This document shows positions 9,347 to 18,512 of a stretch of 64,000 nucleotides of DNA, piece by piece. Both the position numbers and the translations under genes were made by a program. Every line of letters starts with the position of its first letter. The stretch's first letter is position 1. Origin of the DNA: Sycon ciliatum (lineage: Eukaryota > Porifera > Calcarea > Leucosolenida > Sycettidae); contig NC_088653.1 of NCBI RefSeq assembly GCF_964019385.1, forward strand, positions 15,509,154-15,573,153. Direction: 5' to 3'. A model generated the notes under the pieces. It was not told the origin of the DNA. It saw nothing but the letters and a program-made list of their open reading frames with translations, and made no database searches.

Positions 9347-10840
9347 TCATGACCGAAGACTGTTCACATCCTTCTTTGTGAGCCAGGTATTGAATTTATT
9401 ATCTGTGTAGCCTTTCCATTGCACAAGACGTTGATCCTTGTTGTATTTTAACACCTTGTCGAATCTCAAACCGGTCTCTCTGGCGTGTTGCAGTTCTGCT
9501 TCGTAAAACGATCCGATGATGTGTTCTCCCATCAGATCACGAATCCTGTAGGTGTGTGGTGATGTTGATAGGATTTCATCCACCTCGAATACTTCCTCCG
9601 TCCAGTTCGCAGTGTAGCCCTTCTCGAAATGACGCTTAGATACGGTTAGGCGCACCTCGTCACCCACTTTGAACTTGGGTTTTGACTGCAGGGGGTCTTG
9701 TTGATCTGCATCTTTTGGTATTCTACCGTTCGATGCTTCGTGAGGTGTCATCCCAATGCTTCTATGCTTTGACTGGTTGTAGCGGTCTAGTAGATGAGGT
9801 AGGACATTGAGGTACGTGTTCGTGGATTTCTCTGTAAAGTGACGCCACATTCTTGCCTTCAACGTTCTATTGAAGCGCTCGACCACCACCGCTTTACCCT
9901 CGTTATGGGTGCTGTACATGATGACGTTGTGTTGTGATAACCATCGTTTCATGGGGGCATTGTAGAATTCCTTGCCTTCGTCTACCCAGAGTTTTAGCGG
10001 TGTCCTTCCGGATGTACTGACAATCTTATCGAACGCATCTCTCACGGCGGTACCCGTCTTCGATTTCAAAGGCATTGCCCAGGCATAGCGGCTGTATAAG
10101 TCGATGACTGTTAGCAGGAATTTGATGTTCTTATTGCTTCGGGCAAACCGTTGCATATCCACGAGATCTGCACTCCATATATGGTCAATTGCTCTGCTCT
10201 TCACCTTGCGTCTTTTGAAATGCACTCGTCTGGGCTTGTGCAATTCGTTAGCCAGTTTCGTATGGAACTGTGAGGGTTCTGTCTTCTTCTTCCGTCTTCC
10301 ATCCTGAATTGCCTTTTGCACTTTGTTGTCCCAAAAGGCTCCAGCACCTTCCAGGGCACCTGAACTGAGAACCAGTTGATCGTTTTCCAGCTTTTCGTCA
10401 TCATCAAAGACTCTTCGGAAAATTCGAAGTGCTTCATCCAGACCATATTTGGAAAATAGCTTTCCCATCAATATGGCATACCATCCACATACTGCTGTGC
10501 TTCTGTCTTGAACGGCTTGGGTGTTGGTGATGATCTTACAGTCTGCGTAGGCTTCTTTAAAGAAATCGCACAGTGCAGGTTCAGTGTAATCTTGCTCCAT
10601 AGTGTATAGACTGCGTCCGAAACTGTCAAAAACCAGGATCACGTTTTGCTCACGACACACGGTCAACCAATGATGTCCGCCTTCCGTTGCATCGTACACC
10701 GGTAGAACGTTGTCGGTGTTGACGATACAAAAGTCTCCATTGTTCAAGGGTGGCAAGAGGTCGTAACTCGTGCAGCCCACGAACCCTCCGACACCATTCA
10801 ATCTTCCTTTGATATCGGCACTGCTGAGAGGATAGTCCAT
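9347..10840 (-). CDS. Polinton protease-integrase fusion (497 aa)
   Basis: One frame carries two Polinton enzymes. Residues 1-150 resemble the adenovirus-type cysteine protease that matures capsids: histidine in GGHHWLTV (about 57), aspartate in FDSFG (72) and cysteine in CGWYAI (118), in adenain order. Residues 205-390 are a retroviral-type DDE integrase, with IWSADLVDM (D225/D228), WVDEGKEF (D287) and ERFNRTLK (E321). After an SH3-like stretch (FKVGDEVRL), the C-terminus (455-497; VLKYNKDQRLVQWKGY) is a chromodomain. No zinc-binding HHCC domain is obvious. In most Polintons the two enzymes are separate genes. It is the last gene of the - strand cluster. Confidence 0.88.
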   Translation of the reverse strand: MDYPLSSADIKGRLNGVGGFVGCTSYDLLPPLNNGDFCIVNTDNVLPVYDATEGGHHWLTVCREQNVILVFDSFGRSLYTMEQDYTEPALCDFFKEAYADCKIITNTQAVQDRSTAVCGWYAILMGKLFSKYGLDEALRIFRRVFDDDEKLENDQLVLSSGALEGAGAFWDNKVQKAIQDGRRKKKTEPSQFHTKLANELHKPRRVHFKRRKVKSRAIDHIWSADLVDMQRFARSNKNIKFLLTVIDLYSRYAWAMPLKSKTGTAVRDAFDKIVSTSGRTPLKLWVDEGKEFYNAPMKRWLSQHNVIMYSTHNEGKAVVVERFNRTLKARMWRHFTEKSTNTYLNVLPHLLDRYNQSKHRSIGMTPHEASNGRIPKDADQQDPLQSKPKFKVGDEVRLTVSKRHFEKGYTANWTEEVFEVDEILSTSPHTYRIRDLMGEHIIGSFYEAELQHARETGLRFDKVLKYNKDQRLVQWKGYTDNKFNTWLTKKDVNSLRS

Positions 10841-10874
10841 TCTTGATCATAGCCTGAAAATATTTGGCACGTGA

Positions 10875-11936
10875 TCACATGGAGCGTCCGCTCAGGATAT
10901 CCTTGATGATACGAGTGATCCTGCTTTTGTCCTTCAGCACCTGTTGAATGAATGATGCATCGTCCACCATCACCTTTTGTGCTCTGATCATGAAATGCTC
11001 GGGATGGATCAATTTTGCTTCTGTTGTTCTACCATAGGTGGAAGTCATATCGTTGAGATCTTGAAACTTGAGCTGTGATCCCGGTATAGCTATCACAAGG
11101 GTGGTTAGTTCCTGAATCTTTCGTTCTGATCGAAGGAACCCATCGACGTGTTTGTTGATTCCCATGGCACCTGCTATGGCTGCAAACGGGTACCTGGACA
11201 TGTAGATGCGATTCGTCTCGTTGACCAGAGTAGTGTAGTCGTTCATCGTCTGCGTCTTCAGGGCATCCGCAGCCGCTTCCACCCGACTCCTGAACCTCAG
11301 TCGATCTTCATCGTAGAGTTGCAGCAGTTGTGATCGGCTTGTGAAATAGTTGCTCTTCAAAAAGGTTACCGGTATATTTGTATGCCGGAGGAAACTGTCC
11401 AGGATTTGCAGGATCCATCGATCAAATTCATGATCTTGTAGTAGATTGAAAGGCACCGATGTTAAAGGTGCCTTTCTCTTCTTCCTGACATCTGAAACGG
11501 AATCGCGAACTTGATCGGTAGTGGAATCATAGTTGAGTATGTTGGATGCAATCACATTTCTCACAGACGGGTAACTGATGTGATCGGGATTGTTTTTGAA
11601 GTGGGTGTCATATAGACGCTTTACTCGCGGATCGGCTTGCAGTTCCAACAGGGTGGAGGTGCTCAAACTGTGATCTGGTACTTGGGAAAGAACTTTCTTA
11701 ACGCTTTTCAAGTATGCATTGTAGTTATTACCTCCTTTTTGCCGCATGAGTGGTGGTATACCGAGAACTTCCCACGAATTTGCTCTCTTCTTAATGATGT
11801 GTTGAGGATGTTTCGTCATAAACTGCAAGGTTTGCAACCTTTTACGCTTGGGTATCGAGAAGGATCCCTTTCTGAGTCCCACTCTTTGTATACTACTCGG
11901 TAGCCCATTTGAGAATTTCACCGTAAGATGCTCCAT
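10875..11936 (-). CDS. Polinton unknown protein, 353 aa
   Basis: I do not recognise a domain. The protein is largely helical in composition, has a basic N-terminal third (SIPKRKRLQTLQF, KKRAN) and a second basic patch near residue 150 (RKKRK). There is no signal peptide or membrane segment. It lies between the ATPase and the protease-integrase, 34 bases ahead of the latter, and starts just after a 12-bp minisatellite. A structural or DNA-binding virion role is possible but unproven. Confidence 0.6.
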   Translation of the reverse strand: MEHLTVKFSNGLPSSIQRVGLRKGSFSIPKRKRLQTLQFMTKHPQHIIKKRANSWEVLGIPPLMRQKGGNNYNAYLKSVKKVLSQVPDHSLSTSTLLELQADPRVKRLYDTHFKNNPDHISYPSVRNVIASNILNYDSTTDQVRDSVSDVRKKRKAPLTSVPFNLLQDHEFDRWILQILDSFLRHTNIPVTFLKSNYFTSRSQLLQLYDEDRLRFRSRVEAAADALKTQTMNDYTTLVNETNRIYMSRYPFAAIAGAMGINKHVDGFLRSERKIQELTTLVIAIPGSQLKFQDLNDMTSTYGRTTEAKLIHPEHFMIRAQKVMVDDASFIQQVLKDKSRITRIIKDILSGRSM

Positions 11937-11967
11937 TCTTATTCATGATTGGAATTTTTTTCAATGT

Positions 11968-12086
11968 TGCGGCTAACTTTTCGGCTAACTTTTCGGCTAA
12001 CTTTTCGGCTAACTTTTCGGCTAACTTTTCGGCTAACTTTTCGGCTAACTTTTCGGCTAACTTTTCGGTTAACTCTTCGACTAATA

Positions 12087-12117
<31 letters not shown>
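11968..12117. repeat. 12-bp minisatellite and (AC)n inside the Polinton
   Basis: GGCTAACTTTTC is repeated about eight to nine times (11968-12083), followed by (AC)n (12090-12117). The repeat lies between the ATPase stop (12130) and the start of the 353-residue gene (11936), so it would form the leader of that gene. On the - strand it can be read as a Leu-Ala-Glu-Lys repeat; I treat that as fortuitous. Confidence 0.85.
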
Positions 12118-12129
12118 TCAACGAGGTTT

Positions 12130-12882
12130 TTATTCAAAAGTCACCTTTAATGCAGTGTCTTCGCAATACGTGTAGTACTGATTAGAAGAGCAATCAATGG
12201 TTAGGATAGGTCTGCGACACACCGCCAATAACTTCTCATACAATCTAAAGATAATGGATGACTTCGTGCACAGACCACCAAACAGAGTATTGAGATAACG
12301 CTTGATATTGCTTTTATCAGTGAAGCGAAATAGATACATAAAGTTTGCATTGATCTTCATGTCCTTAATGTTATCAAAGCTCTGAGAGAGAAAGAACACG
12401 TTCAACTTATGATGATGACTGTACATGGTGAAGAACTTGTAGAGACACTCTCTTTGACTGCCGTGCTTCAAACCCATCACTCTGATGTCATCAATGATCA
12501 CATAGGTGTTAGGCTGGAGATCCATGTCTTCGATACACTCGGGCATGGTGCTGTAATGCTTGAAGGATTTGAGGCTTGGGAGACGATACTGATCGGCCGG
12601 CGTGTTGGAGATGACAACTATACGCTCAGGTTGCACACGTTTCAGGAGCTTGATGAGAAAGTAGGATTTACCCATGTTGCTCTGTCCCAGAAACAATACG
12701 TTTTGACCCCAGGATTTCAGAGCAGGAATGATTTCCGTGAACCAATCCTTAGACTCGAACTGAAGACCAGGAATGTGCAGCCCGTGTCGAGCAGTGGCCG
12801 TGGTCGGAACATCGTCGTTCCTTACGGGACTAGTCTTTTTCTTCCTCCCGATTTCCTGTCCAAGGAGCGAGATAAAGTCCAT
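12130..12882 (-). CDS. Polinton genome-packaging ATPase (250 aa)
   Basis: The protein belongs to the FtsK/HerA-type A32 packaging ATPases that pump viral DNA into capsids. Walker A is GQSNMGKS (residues 66-73); Walker B is YVIIDD (127-132). A further conserved-looking block (FFLSQSFDNIKDMKINANF) matches the sensor region of this family. Size fits the family. It starts 2 bases from the end of the PX-like gene (12885), as in a compact late cluster. Confidence 0.88.
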   Translation of the reverse strand: MDFISLLGQEIGRKKKTSPVRNDDVPTTATARHGLHIPGLQFESKDWFTEIIPALKSWGQNVLFLGQSNMGKSYFLIKLLKRVQPERIVVISNTPADQYRLPSLKSFKHYSTMPECIEDMDLQPNTYVIIDDIRVMGLKHGSQRECLYKFFTMYSHHHKLNVFFLSQSFDNIKDMKINANFMYLFRFTDKSNIKRYLNTLFGGLCTKSSIIFRLYEKLLAVCRRPILTIDCSSNQYYTYCEDTALKVTFE

Positions 12883-12884
12883 GA

Positions 12885-13670
12885 TCAGATGTTGTAGGAT
12901 GGACCGATGTGAGCGGAACTCATAGAAGACGGTCCTGCACTGTTAATGTTCTGTCGAATTTTTTGAGCAAATGGAGTTTCAGGACGGGTTAGGGATCTAC
13001 GAGGTGCAGACAGGAACGATGAAGCTTCGTCGAGGGCACGATGTCCTAGTTTTTTGAACAAGGCCCTTCCTTGTTTCTTTATTCCTCGTGCCCTGCGGCC
13101 TTTGGAGCGAACTTGACGAGCTGGTTTCTTGGTTTTTCGAGATGCTCGTTGACGAATCTTCTTCGGTGCATGCCGACGACGACGACTTTTAGTGCGCTTC
13201 ATGGCACCTGCTGAGCTTCCCTTCCTTACTCCTCTGCCGAATATTTTATCCATTACGTTGTCACCCAGTGATGCCATGGTACCCATGGCCAAGGGAGCAG
13301 CCAGATTCGTCAGGAGTGGTATGGCCTTGGCGGCTAATCCTGGTGGAATGGCTAGACCTCCTCGGTGCATGGCAGGGTTGTAAGCTGTTTTCATTTGCGT
13401 TTCCACAATGTCTCCGGACTCTCCTCTCCCCAAAAGCATGGGAAGAAGTGTCATTCCTGCCATGGCAGCCAGGGGTCCAAGTCCACCGCGTTGCATTGCA
13501 TCTTGTTTTGTCGTGGGTTCCGCCATCTGCTTTTCCATCTCATCCGGTCCAGCACCGATTAGGTTTTTCCAGAAGCTCTTTTTCCAGAAGAATCCACCGT
13601 GTTGTCGACTCGATGTTTTCAAATCACCACCGTAGACACGATGTCTGGTCTCCAGGTCCCCACCTTCCAT
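12885..13670 (-). CDS. Polinton PX-like basic core/minor protein (261 aa)
   Basis: The protein has a Gly-rich N-terminus (MEGGDLETRH), two hydrophobic Gly/Ala/Leu-rich segments (about 75-90 and 105-140) and a very basic stretch (about 158-208; RTKSRRRRHAPKK, ARQVRSKGRRARG). This layout resembles the small adenovirus-like core or membrane-active proteins (pX/pVI) of Polintons and adintoviruses. It lies between the capsid and ATPase genes. The exact family is inferred from layout, not sequence identity. Confidence 0.6.
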   Translation of the reverse strand: MEGGDLETRHRVYGGDLKTSSRQHGGFFWKKSFWKNLIGAGPDEMEKQMAEPTTKQDAMQRGGLGPLAAMAGMTLLPMLLGRGESGDIVETQMKTAYNPAMHRGGLAIPPGLAAKAIPLLTNLAAPLAMGTMASLGDNVMDKIFGRGVRKGSSAGAMKRTKSRRRRHAPKKIRQRASRKTKKPARQVRSKGRRARGIKKQGRALFKKLGHRALDEASSFLSAPRRSLTRPETPFAQKIRQNINSAGPSSMSSAHIGPSYNI

Positions 13671-13701
13671 GATGCCCTTTTACTACTAGGTCGGAATTAA
13701 T

Positions 13702-15303
13702 TCATACAACTTCGGCTTTGATACCTTCATCTTTGCTCATGGTGTACAAGTACTTGTCCATGCAGAGAAGGTTGACTTTGATCGAGGCGCCATTTTCGCT
13801 AGGTCTCCTCACGGGGGCGTTTGTCACGTCGCTAAATTGATAGTCGATGGACAGATTTCCTCTCGATCTTGGATTGTCTGTGGTCCGATCCAGATTCAAG
13901 TTGATAGGCACCATAAAGTAGTGATTGCAGTAATCTGCAGCGGTGATGGGGATTTGCGTTCCATACGTCTTGCCGAAAAAGTCTTGAACCAGATTGTAGC
14001 CACGCAGGTAGGAGGATTTGTTGTAATCGTAGAAGTATTGCCCTTCAGTATTACGACTCACATCCCACTGGAACTTGAGCGGGTTGTCAAAGAGCGTCTG
14101 GTCGTTGACAGTGACACGAAGTTGACTGAGATTTGCATGAATCATGGCCAGTCTGTTCGAAGAATGCGATGCTTGACCTCCAGCCAATGCTGGCTGTGTA
14201 CCATGAGTCAAATCTGTGAAGAACAGGATCATCCTGCGTGGAATGTCCGCATTGTGAAGCAGTTCCAGTGTACCAGCATCATCTGAAATGCTCTTTTGTA
14301 TGAGACGAGGGCACCACGTGTGGAAATAGAGTTGTTTGGGAAGGCGTACACGATCGGTGAGATTGGGTTCCATGCGATAGGTAGTGTACACAAAGTCCAA
14401 TTGGAGTAGATCGATCTCAATATCACCGACGCTCAGAGCACTGTTGGCACCACCGCCTTGATCGCTAAGCATGATGTATCTGGAAAGCTCGGATTGTGGC
14501 AGATCAAAGCGAAGCTTCACCTGTGTACCCGGGGGTAACCAAGCATCGTCCTGATTGAAAAACGGTAGGAAGGGTCTCAGCTTGTACTGAAACCGTCCAA
14601 CAGCTGCACGAAGTGCATTTTCCTGAACCGTGTTGGAGAAGCCTTCGTTGGTGACAAGCTCGACGGTGGGTGCACGCCTGAGTGTGAAATCATCGACGAA
14701 ATCCGGTGCTTGTGCTGCATTAGCGTTTGCAGCGTTTGTTTCGAAGGCATAGCCATGCTTACGCTTCACACCAAGTTGATAGGGCGATAAATCCACACCT
14801 CTCAATGCTCTTTGCGGATCCAGTTTCTGTAGACCGTAGAGATCCGAGTCCACGTACTGAAGGCGTTCGCTGCTGCTTTCCATTAGACTGAGGATATGCT
14901 GAACCATTTGCATGTCGGCAACTTTACTCGATTGCGTGACCTCTGTTCCGTTGATCTCCACTCGAATGTTCTTGAACCATGAAAAGGCTGGTGACGTGGT
15001 GCACACCCATCGCGTGTAGTCTCCAGGCTGGTTATTGAGATTGTTTTTGACACTATAGCGCATTTTCACGATGAAATAGCTCTCCCCCAGAGCAATGAAA
15101 TTCGGCGACGAGATGTCTAGTTCATTGTTCAGGGATGGTGGTGATCGATCTGCTGTGGAAAAGAGTCGTACTCCGCGTCTACCCTCAAGCAACGAGAGTT
15201 TCTTCTCCGTCCTGTCGAGGATGTTCTTCTGAACGATCTTCGTGTTGGTCAGGAGTCCCGTGAAGGACTCCGGAGCTTGTGGTGAGTATATCTCCTGTGC
15301 CAT
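13702..15303 (-). CDS. Polinton major capsid protein (533 aa)
   Basis: Length, gene position and sequence style match the Polinton double-jelly-roll major capsid protein. The N-terminus reads into ADRSPPSLNNELDISSP, followed by beta-rich sequence (YFIVKMRYSVKNN; WFKNIRVEINGTEV), typical of the first barrel. It would form the hexon-like capsomers of an icosahedral particle. Its first 119 bases overlap the end of the two-TM gene. The jelly-roll call is from pattern and context; a structure prediction would settle it. Confidence 0.8.
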   Translation of the reverse strand: MAQEIYSPQAPESFTGLLTNTKIVQKNILDRTEKKLSLLEGRRGVRLFSTADRSPPSLNNELDISSPNFIALGESYFIVKMRYSVKNNLNNQPGDYTRWVCTTSPAFSWFKNIRVEINGTEVTQSSKVADMQMVQHILSLMESSSERLQYVDSDLYGLQKLDPQRALRGVDLSPYQLGVKRKHGYAFETNAANANAAQAPDFVDDFTLRRAPTVELVTNEGFSNTVQENALRAAVGRFQYKLRPFLPFFNQDDAWLPPGTQVKLRFDLPQSELSRYIMLSDQGGGANSALSVGDIEIDLLQLDFVYTTYRMEPNLTDRVRLPKQLYFHTWCPRLIQKSISDDAGTLELLHNADIPRRMILFFTDLTHGTQPALAGGQASHSSNRLAMIHANLSQLRVTVNDQTLFDNPLKFQWDVSRNTEGQYFYDYNKSSYLRGYNLVQDFFGKTYGTQIPITAADYCNHYFMVPINLNLDRTTDNPRSRGNLSIDYQFSDVTNAPVRRPSENGASIKVNLLCMDKYLYTMSKDEGIKAEVV

Positions 15304-15790
15304 TCTTGCGAGTCACATTATAATAGGGGTGAATTTTTTTCAAAGATCCAATATCCAGTGTCTTGCGAAAGTCGTTCATCATCGATATCAATCGTTGATG
15401 CTCCTCGTTAGTGAGCTTCCCATCTTCAAGAGTAATGCCCAATTCCAACATGAACGAGTCTTCAGCTCTCTCCATCTGCTGCAGTTGTTCAATACACTTG
15501 ACAAGCTGACGTTTGGTGTCGAGAACGTGTTTACCAATGCATGCCATGATCACACCGATAATCGTGCTACTGATGGCGATGATTCGAATGCGATATTCTC
15601 CAGATACAACACCACTCCCTTGAAGGATATTGAGAATGGTTTGAATGAGTATGAGAAAGGACAAGATTGCAGTGTTGTAAATTACGTACTTCTCCCGGCA
15701 ACGCACCTTTTCGCTCTCCAATTTCTTTCGTTTTGCTATATCCTCCACCATGTCACGCACGTGACGGACACGAACATCTGGAAGATCCAT
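15185..15790 (-). CDS. Polinton two-transmembrane protein (201 aa)
   Basis: Two clear hydrophobic segments (about residues 36-56 and 68-85) are followed by a helical, charged cytosol-type tail. There is no signal peptide. The C-terminal 39 codons overlap the start of the capsid gene in another frame, so the end may be translated in both frames. Gene order (minor capsid, this, capsid) suggests a membrane-associated late protein. No family was recognised. Confidence 0.6.
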   Translation of the reverse strand: MDLPDVRVRHVRDMVEDIAKRKKLESEKVRCREKYVIYNTAILSFLILIQTILNILQGSGVVSGEYRIRIIAISSTIIGVIMACIGKHVLDTKRQLVKCIEQLQQMERAEDSFMLELGITLEDGKLTNEEHQRLISMMNDFRKTLDIGSLKKIHPYYNVTRKNGTGDILTTSSGVLHGTPDQHEDRSEEHPRQDGEETLVA

Positions 15791-16540
15791 CTAAGTAGTT
15801 GTGTTGGTGATCCGAAGATCAAGGTAGATGGGATATCCGGAAGTAATGTGTTCACCGGTGTTGAATTTCAACCAGAACGAAATGCTAGTCACGTTTTCGT
15901 GTGGAAGCAGCAGTCGTTTGTCTTCTTTCCCGAACACGTAGTTATTCAAACCGTTGAGGGTTTGAATAAGAAAAGTCTTCAGCACCCTCGAATCAGTATT
16001 GTCTTCGTACTCCACAGCAGGTCCAATGAGGTCGGTGTAGAGCAGGACAAGTCTTCTGCCTTTTGTCAGATCCACAGCGAACGGGAACGTGTGAGATCCC
16101 TCGATCGTGTATGGCTTGAGAATAGTGCCCACACCCAGCACCAATGCGGGTGAGTCCTTCTTCAACAAGCACCGTTTATTCCTGGGTACCGAGACACTTA
16201 TGCGGCTGGTGTGACGAGAGTAGGAAAACACAATGTCTCCGTGTCCTGCTCGTTTCAGAGTGGCATTGATAATAGACGCCAAATCGTCTACATCGCTGTA
16301 TGTTCCCGTCTTGATGGAAAGTCTATCCTCTTCTTCTTCTTCTTCTTCTACACCATGTACCACATAGAGTTTGTTCGTTGCCTCGTCTATGTTCTCAAAG
16401 TGTACTTCAAACTGAGCCGATTCAACATGCAGGACTTTATCACGCGTATCGAGCTCCTTCACATTTAGAGTAAAGTTCGGTTTGTGCAATCCCCTGCTCA
16501 CGCCCGACGTGTTGTTCGCCACTGTCAATATCACAGACAT
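15791..16540 (-). CDS. Polinton minor capsid/penton-like protein (249 aa)
   Basis: The protein is beta-rich (FTLNVKELDTRDKVLHVESAQFEVHF; ISVSVPRN; ISFWLKFNTG) with a short acidic run near residue 68. Size and position two genes upstream of the major capsid fit the single-jelly-roll penton of Polintons. It abuts the next gene (15790/15791). The identification is by size, composition and context. Confidence 0.6.
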   Translation of the reverse strand: MSVILTVANNTSGVSRGLHKPNFTLNVKELDTRDKVLHVESAQFEVHFENIDEATNKLYVVHGVEEEEEEEDRLSIKTGTYSDVDDLASIINATLKRAGHGDIVFSYSRHTSRISVSVPRNKRCLLKKDSPALVLGVGTILKPYTIEGSHTFPFAVDLTKGRRLVLLYTDLIGPAVEYEDNTDSRVLKTFLIQTLNGLNNYVFGKEDKRLLLPHENVTSISFWLKFNTGEHITSGYPIYLDLRITNTTT

Positions 16541-16649
16541 TCTGGTGTTGTGATGACACTCACTATAGATAGGTTTTATTTTTCATTTTCATCTCAAGAA
16601 TGTAGTGTAGCATGTGTGCTATATATTATGTACAATCAAAGTAGCACTT

Positions 16650-18419
16650 TCATATATCATAGTGTGCCATGAGTTCTGTGTGGATGCGCTGGATTGTGTG
16701 AGAAGATAAACTCTCTGCAAAGTGCAAATGACAGAACAACTTTGATGAAGTGCCGTTGAAGAATTGAGTACCACCAATGCTATAATTGCAATCTTCGATT
16801 CCATTGGTCCTGGAAAATGGGACAGTGTCTAAGTTGGAATGTATCAAAATGGAGTTTACGTATAGAGTGAATAGGCCTTCTGAATTCCGAGCGTAACTTA
16901 TGACACACTTTGTACCCAAGAGATCCGTCATACTCGACACAGGTTTATCCAAAGCCGCCGATAATTGGCTGACTACAGACGAAACGGGTATGTTGAATGA
17001 TGAATGGCCGGGACGCGTGAAGTAGTTGCCACTTATGTGGGTGGCAGTGAACAACACGTACAAACTATCCAAGCTGAAATTTCCGACAGTATCGATATCG
17101 AATGCCTTCAATGACATGTTTCTAGGCTCAGGTGCGTCCACTTGAATTACTTGGAACATTGCAAAAGACATGTTGTCGTGAAACAGATTGACGAATCGTT
17201 CTCTAATGGAAACTTGGCTGGGTTGTGTAATGTTGAGGTAGAAGTGATCGTCTCGGAACATGTCGATGCTGTTCACGTTGATTCTCTTGTCCTTCATGTC
17301 AACGAGATTTATCCCTCTGTATCTGTTTCTGCTCACCCTGGTGACGGATTCAAATCTGCTAGGATGAGAGTATATGTAGAGGTAGGCGTTTCTCCGAATG
17401 AGAGGTAGTAGATGAAACGGATCGGATAGGTTCTGATTTGATTGCGGACCCATGGGGCCTCTGGTTCCTTGAGGACCTATGGGGCCGATGATTCCTTGGA
17501 GACCCACGGGACCTCTGTTTCCTGGAGGACCGGTTGGACCGATGGTTCCTTGGGGACCCATGGGACCTGTGGTTCCTTGAGCACCTTGCACACCACGTTC
17601 ACCTTGTGGGCCGTCTTGCCCATCTTCTCCTCTAGGTCCAATCTCACCTTCAGGCCCGACCAATCCACGTTCTCCACGTGGTCCAACTTCACCTCTGGGA
17701 CCTTCTGGACCAGGTATTCCTTGATCACCTTTTTGACCGCGTTCACCACCTTGCCCATCAGCTCCTCTAGGTCCAGTCTCACCTTCAGGACCGATCAATC
17801 CACGTTCTCCACGTGGACCAGCTTCACCTCTTGATCCATGAAGCCGACCAAACGCCTTCCATTTCGAGCTGAATTTCTTGTACACGATGAGCGTGGTTGC
17901 ATCGAGATAGAAGTCACCATTTCTCCCTACAGAGTTCAGTGGCATGACACCTCCGCTAAGCCATCCCAATCCCCGATCACCACGAGGTCCTTTCATCTTG
18001 CGCACAGTGTCCATACCAGTTTGCAATCTCGATGATGCTTGTTGGATTTCATTCTTGACCCAACCGGCAGGGACAGCACATGTCAAAGAACTATCATCGT
18101 ACGCCAAATTACAGATGGAATGCTCGTTCATGTTGAGGTTAGCATCCATGGACACGGATCCATCTGTTTTCACGTGCAGCTCATCAGCTGCTATGGCTTG
18201 ATCTGTGTAGCGCGTAGATCTGTTTTCCACATCTTCCACTTTGCTCTCATCGGCTTTCACCTCTTTCAGTTTCTCCACATCATGAACCAAGGTGTTTTCG
18301 GTGTCATCGTTCCCCACAACTGATTGTATTTCGGTAATATCATTCCGCATGCTTTGCATGTGCTTGAGGGAAGTCTCCTCCCCATCACTCCTATGGAAAT
18401 GCGTAGCCCAGTACGCCAT
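16650..18419 (-). CDS. Polinton collagen-like fibre protein (589 aa)
   Basis: The start at 18419 (MAYWATHFHR) is preferred over one 12 codons upstream that lies inside a (CA)n repeat. The N-terminal 130 residues are helical and probably coiled coil (DITEIQSVVG, LKEVKADESKVEDVENR). A predicted shaft of about 44 Gly-X-Y triplets (17440-17840) follows a short globular insert. The C-terminal 250 residues end in SIGGTQFFNGTSSKLFCHLHF, a pattern of LamG/concanavalin-type lectin folds. The layout (anchor, trimeric shaft, globular head) is that of a receptor-binding fibre. The role as a spike is inferred. Confidence 0.75.
   Translation of the reverse strand: MAYWATHFHRSDGEETSLKHMQSMRNDITEIQSVVGNDDTENTLVHDVEKLKEVKADESKVEDVENRSTRYTDQAIAADELHVKTDGSVSMDANLNMNEHSICNLAYDDSSLTCAVPAGWVKNEIQQASSRLQTGMDTVRKMKGPRGDRGLGWLSGGVMPLNSVGRNGDFYLDATTLIVYKKFSSKWKAFGRLHGSRGEAGPRGERGLIGPEGETGPRGADGQGGERGQKGDQGIPGPEGPRGEVGPRGERGLVGPEGEIGPRGEDGQDGPQGERGVQGAQGTTGPMGPQGTIGPTGPPGNRGPVGLQGIIGPIGPQGTRGPMGPQSNQNLSDPFHLLPLIRRNAYLYIYSHPSRFESVTRVSRNRYRGINLVDMKDKRINVNSIDMFRDDHFYLNITQPSQVSIRERFVNLFHDNMSFAMFQVIQVDAPEPRNMSLKAFDIDTVGNFSLDSLYVLFTATHISGNYFTRPGHSSFNIPVSSVVSQLSAALDKPVSSMTDLLGTKCVISYARNSEGLFTLYVNSILIHSNLDTVPFSRTNGIEDCNYSIGGTQFFNGTSSKLFCHLHFAESLSSHTIQRIHTELMAHYDI
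17440..17840 (-). repeat. Collagen Gly-X-Y coding repeat in the fibre gene
   Basis: About 44 consecutive Gly-X-Y codon triplets (for example GPRGERGLIGPEGETG) form 9-bp periodicity, with longer internal repeats of about 108 bp (GPRGERGL.GPEGE occurs twice). Such tracts may expand or contract by slippage, so shaft length may vary between copies. Confidence 0.9.
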
Positions 18420-18420
18420 C

Positions 18421-18423
<3 letters not shown>

Positions 18424-18460
<37 letters not shown>
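18424..18460. repeat. (CA)n tract just ahead of the fibre gene
   Basis: About 18 CA units lie 5 bases upstream of the preferred fibre start. It resembles the (AC)n tract at 12090-12117, which also lies in a gene leader of this element. Confidence 0.95.
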
Positions 18461-18461
<1 letters not shown>

Positions 18462-18512
18462 TTCTAATTATGATAGGAAATATTTTCTTTCTCAAATAAA
18501 TTTTTATGATGC

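Noticed and set aside
11893-12114. Small protein of Leu-Ala-Glu-Lys repeats in the Polinton
   Set aside because: It comes wholly from the 12-bp minisatellite and overlaps the start of a better gene. I list the repeat only.
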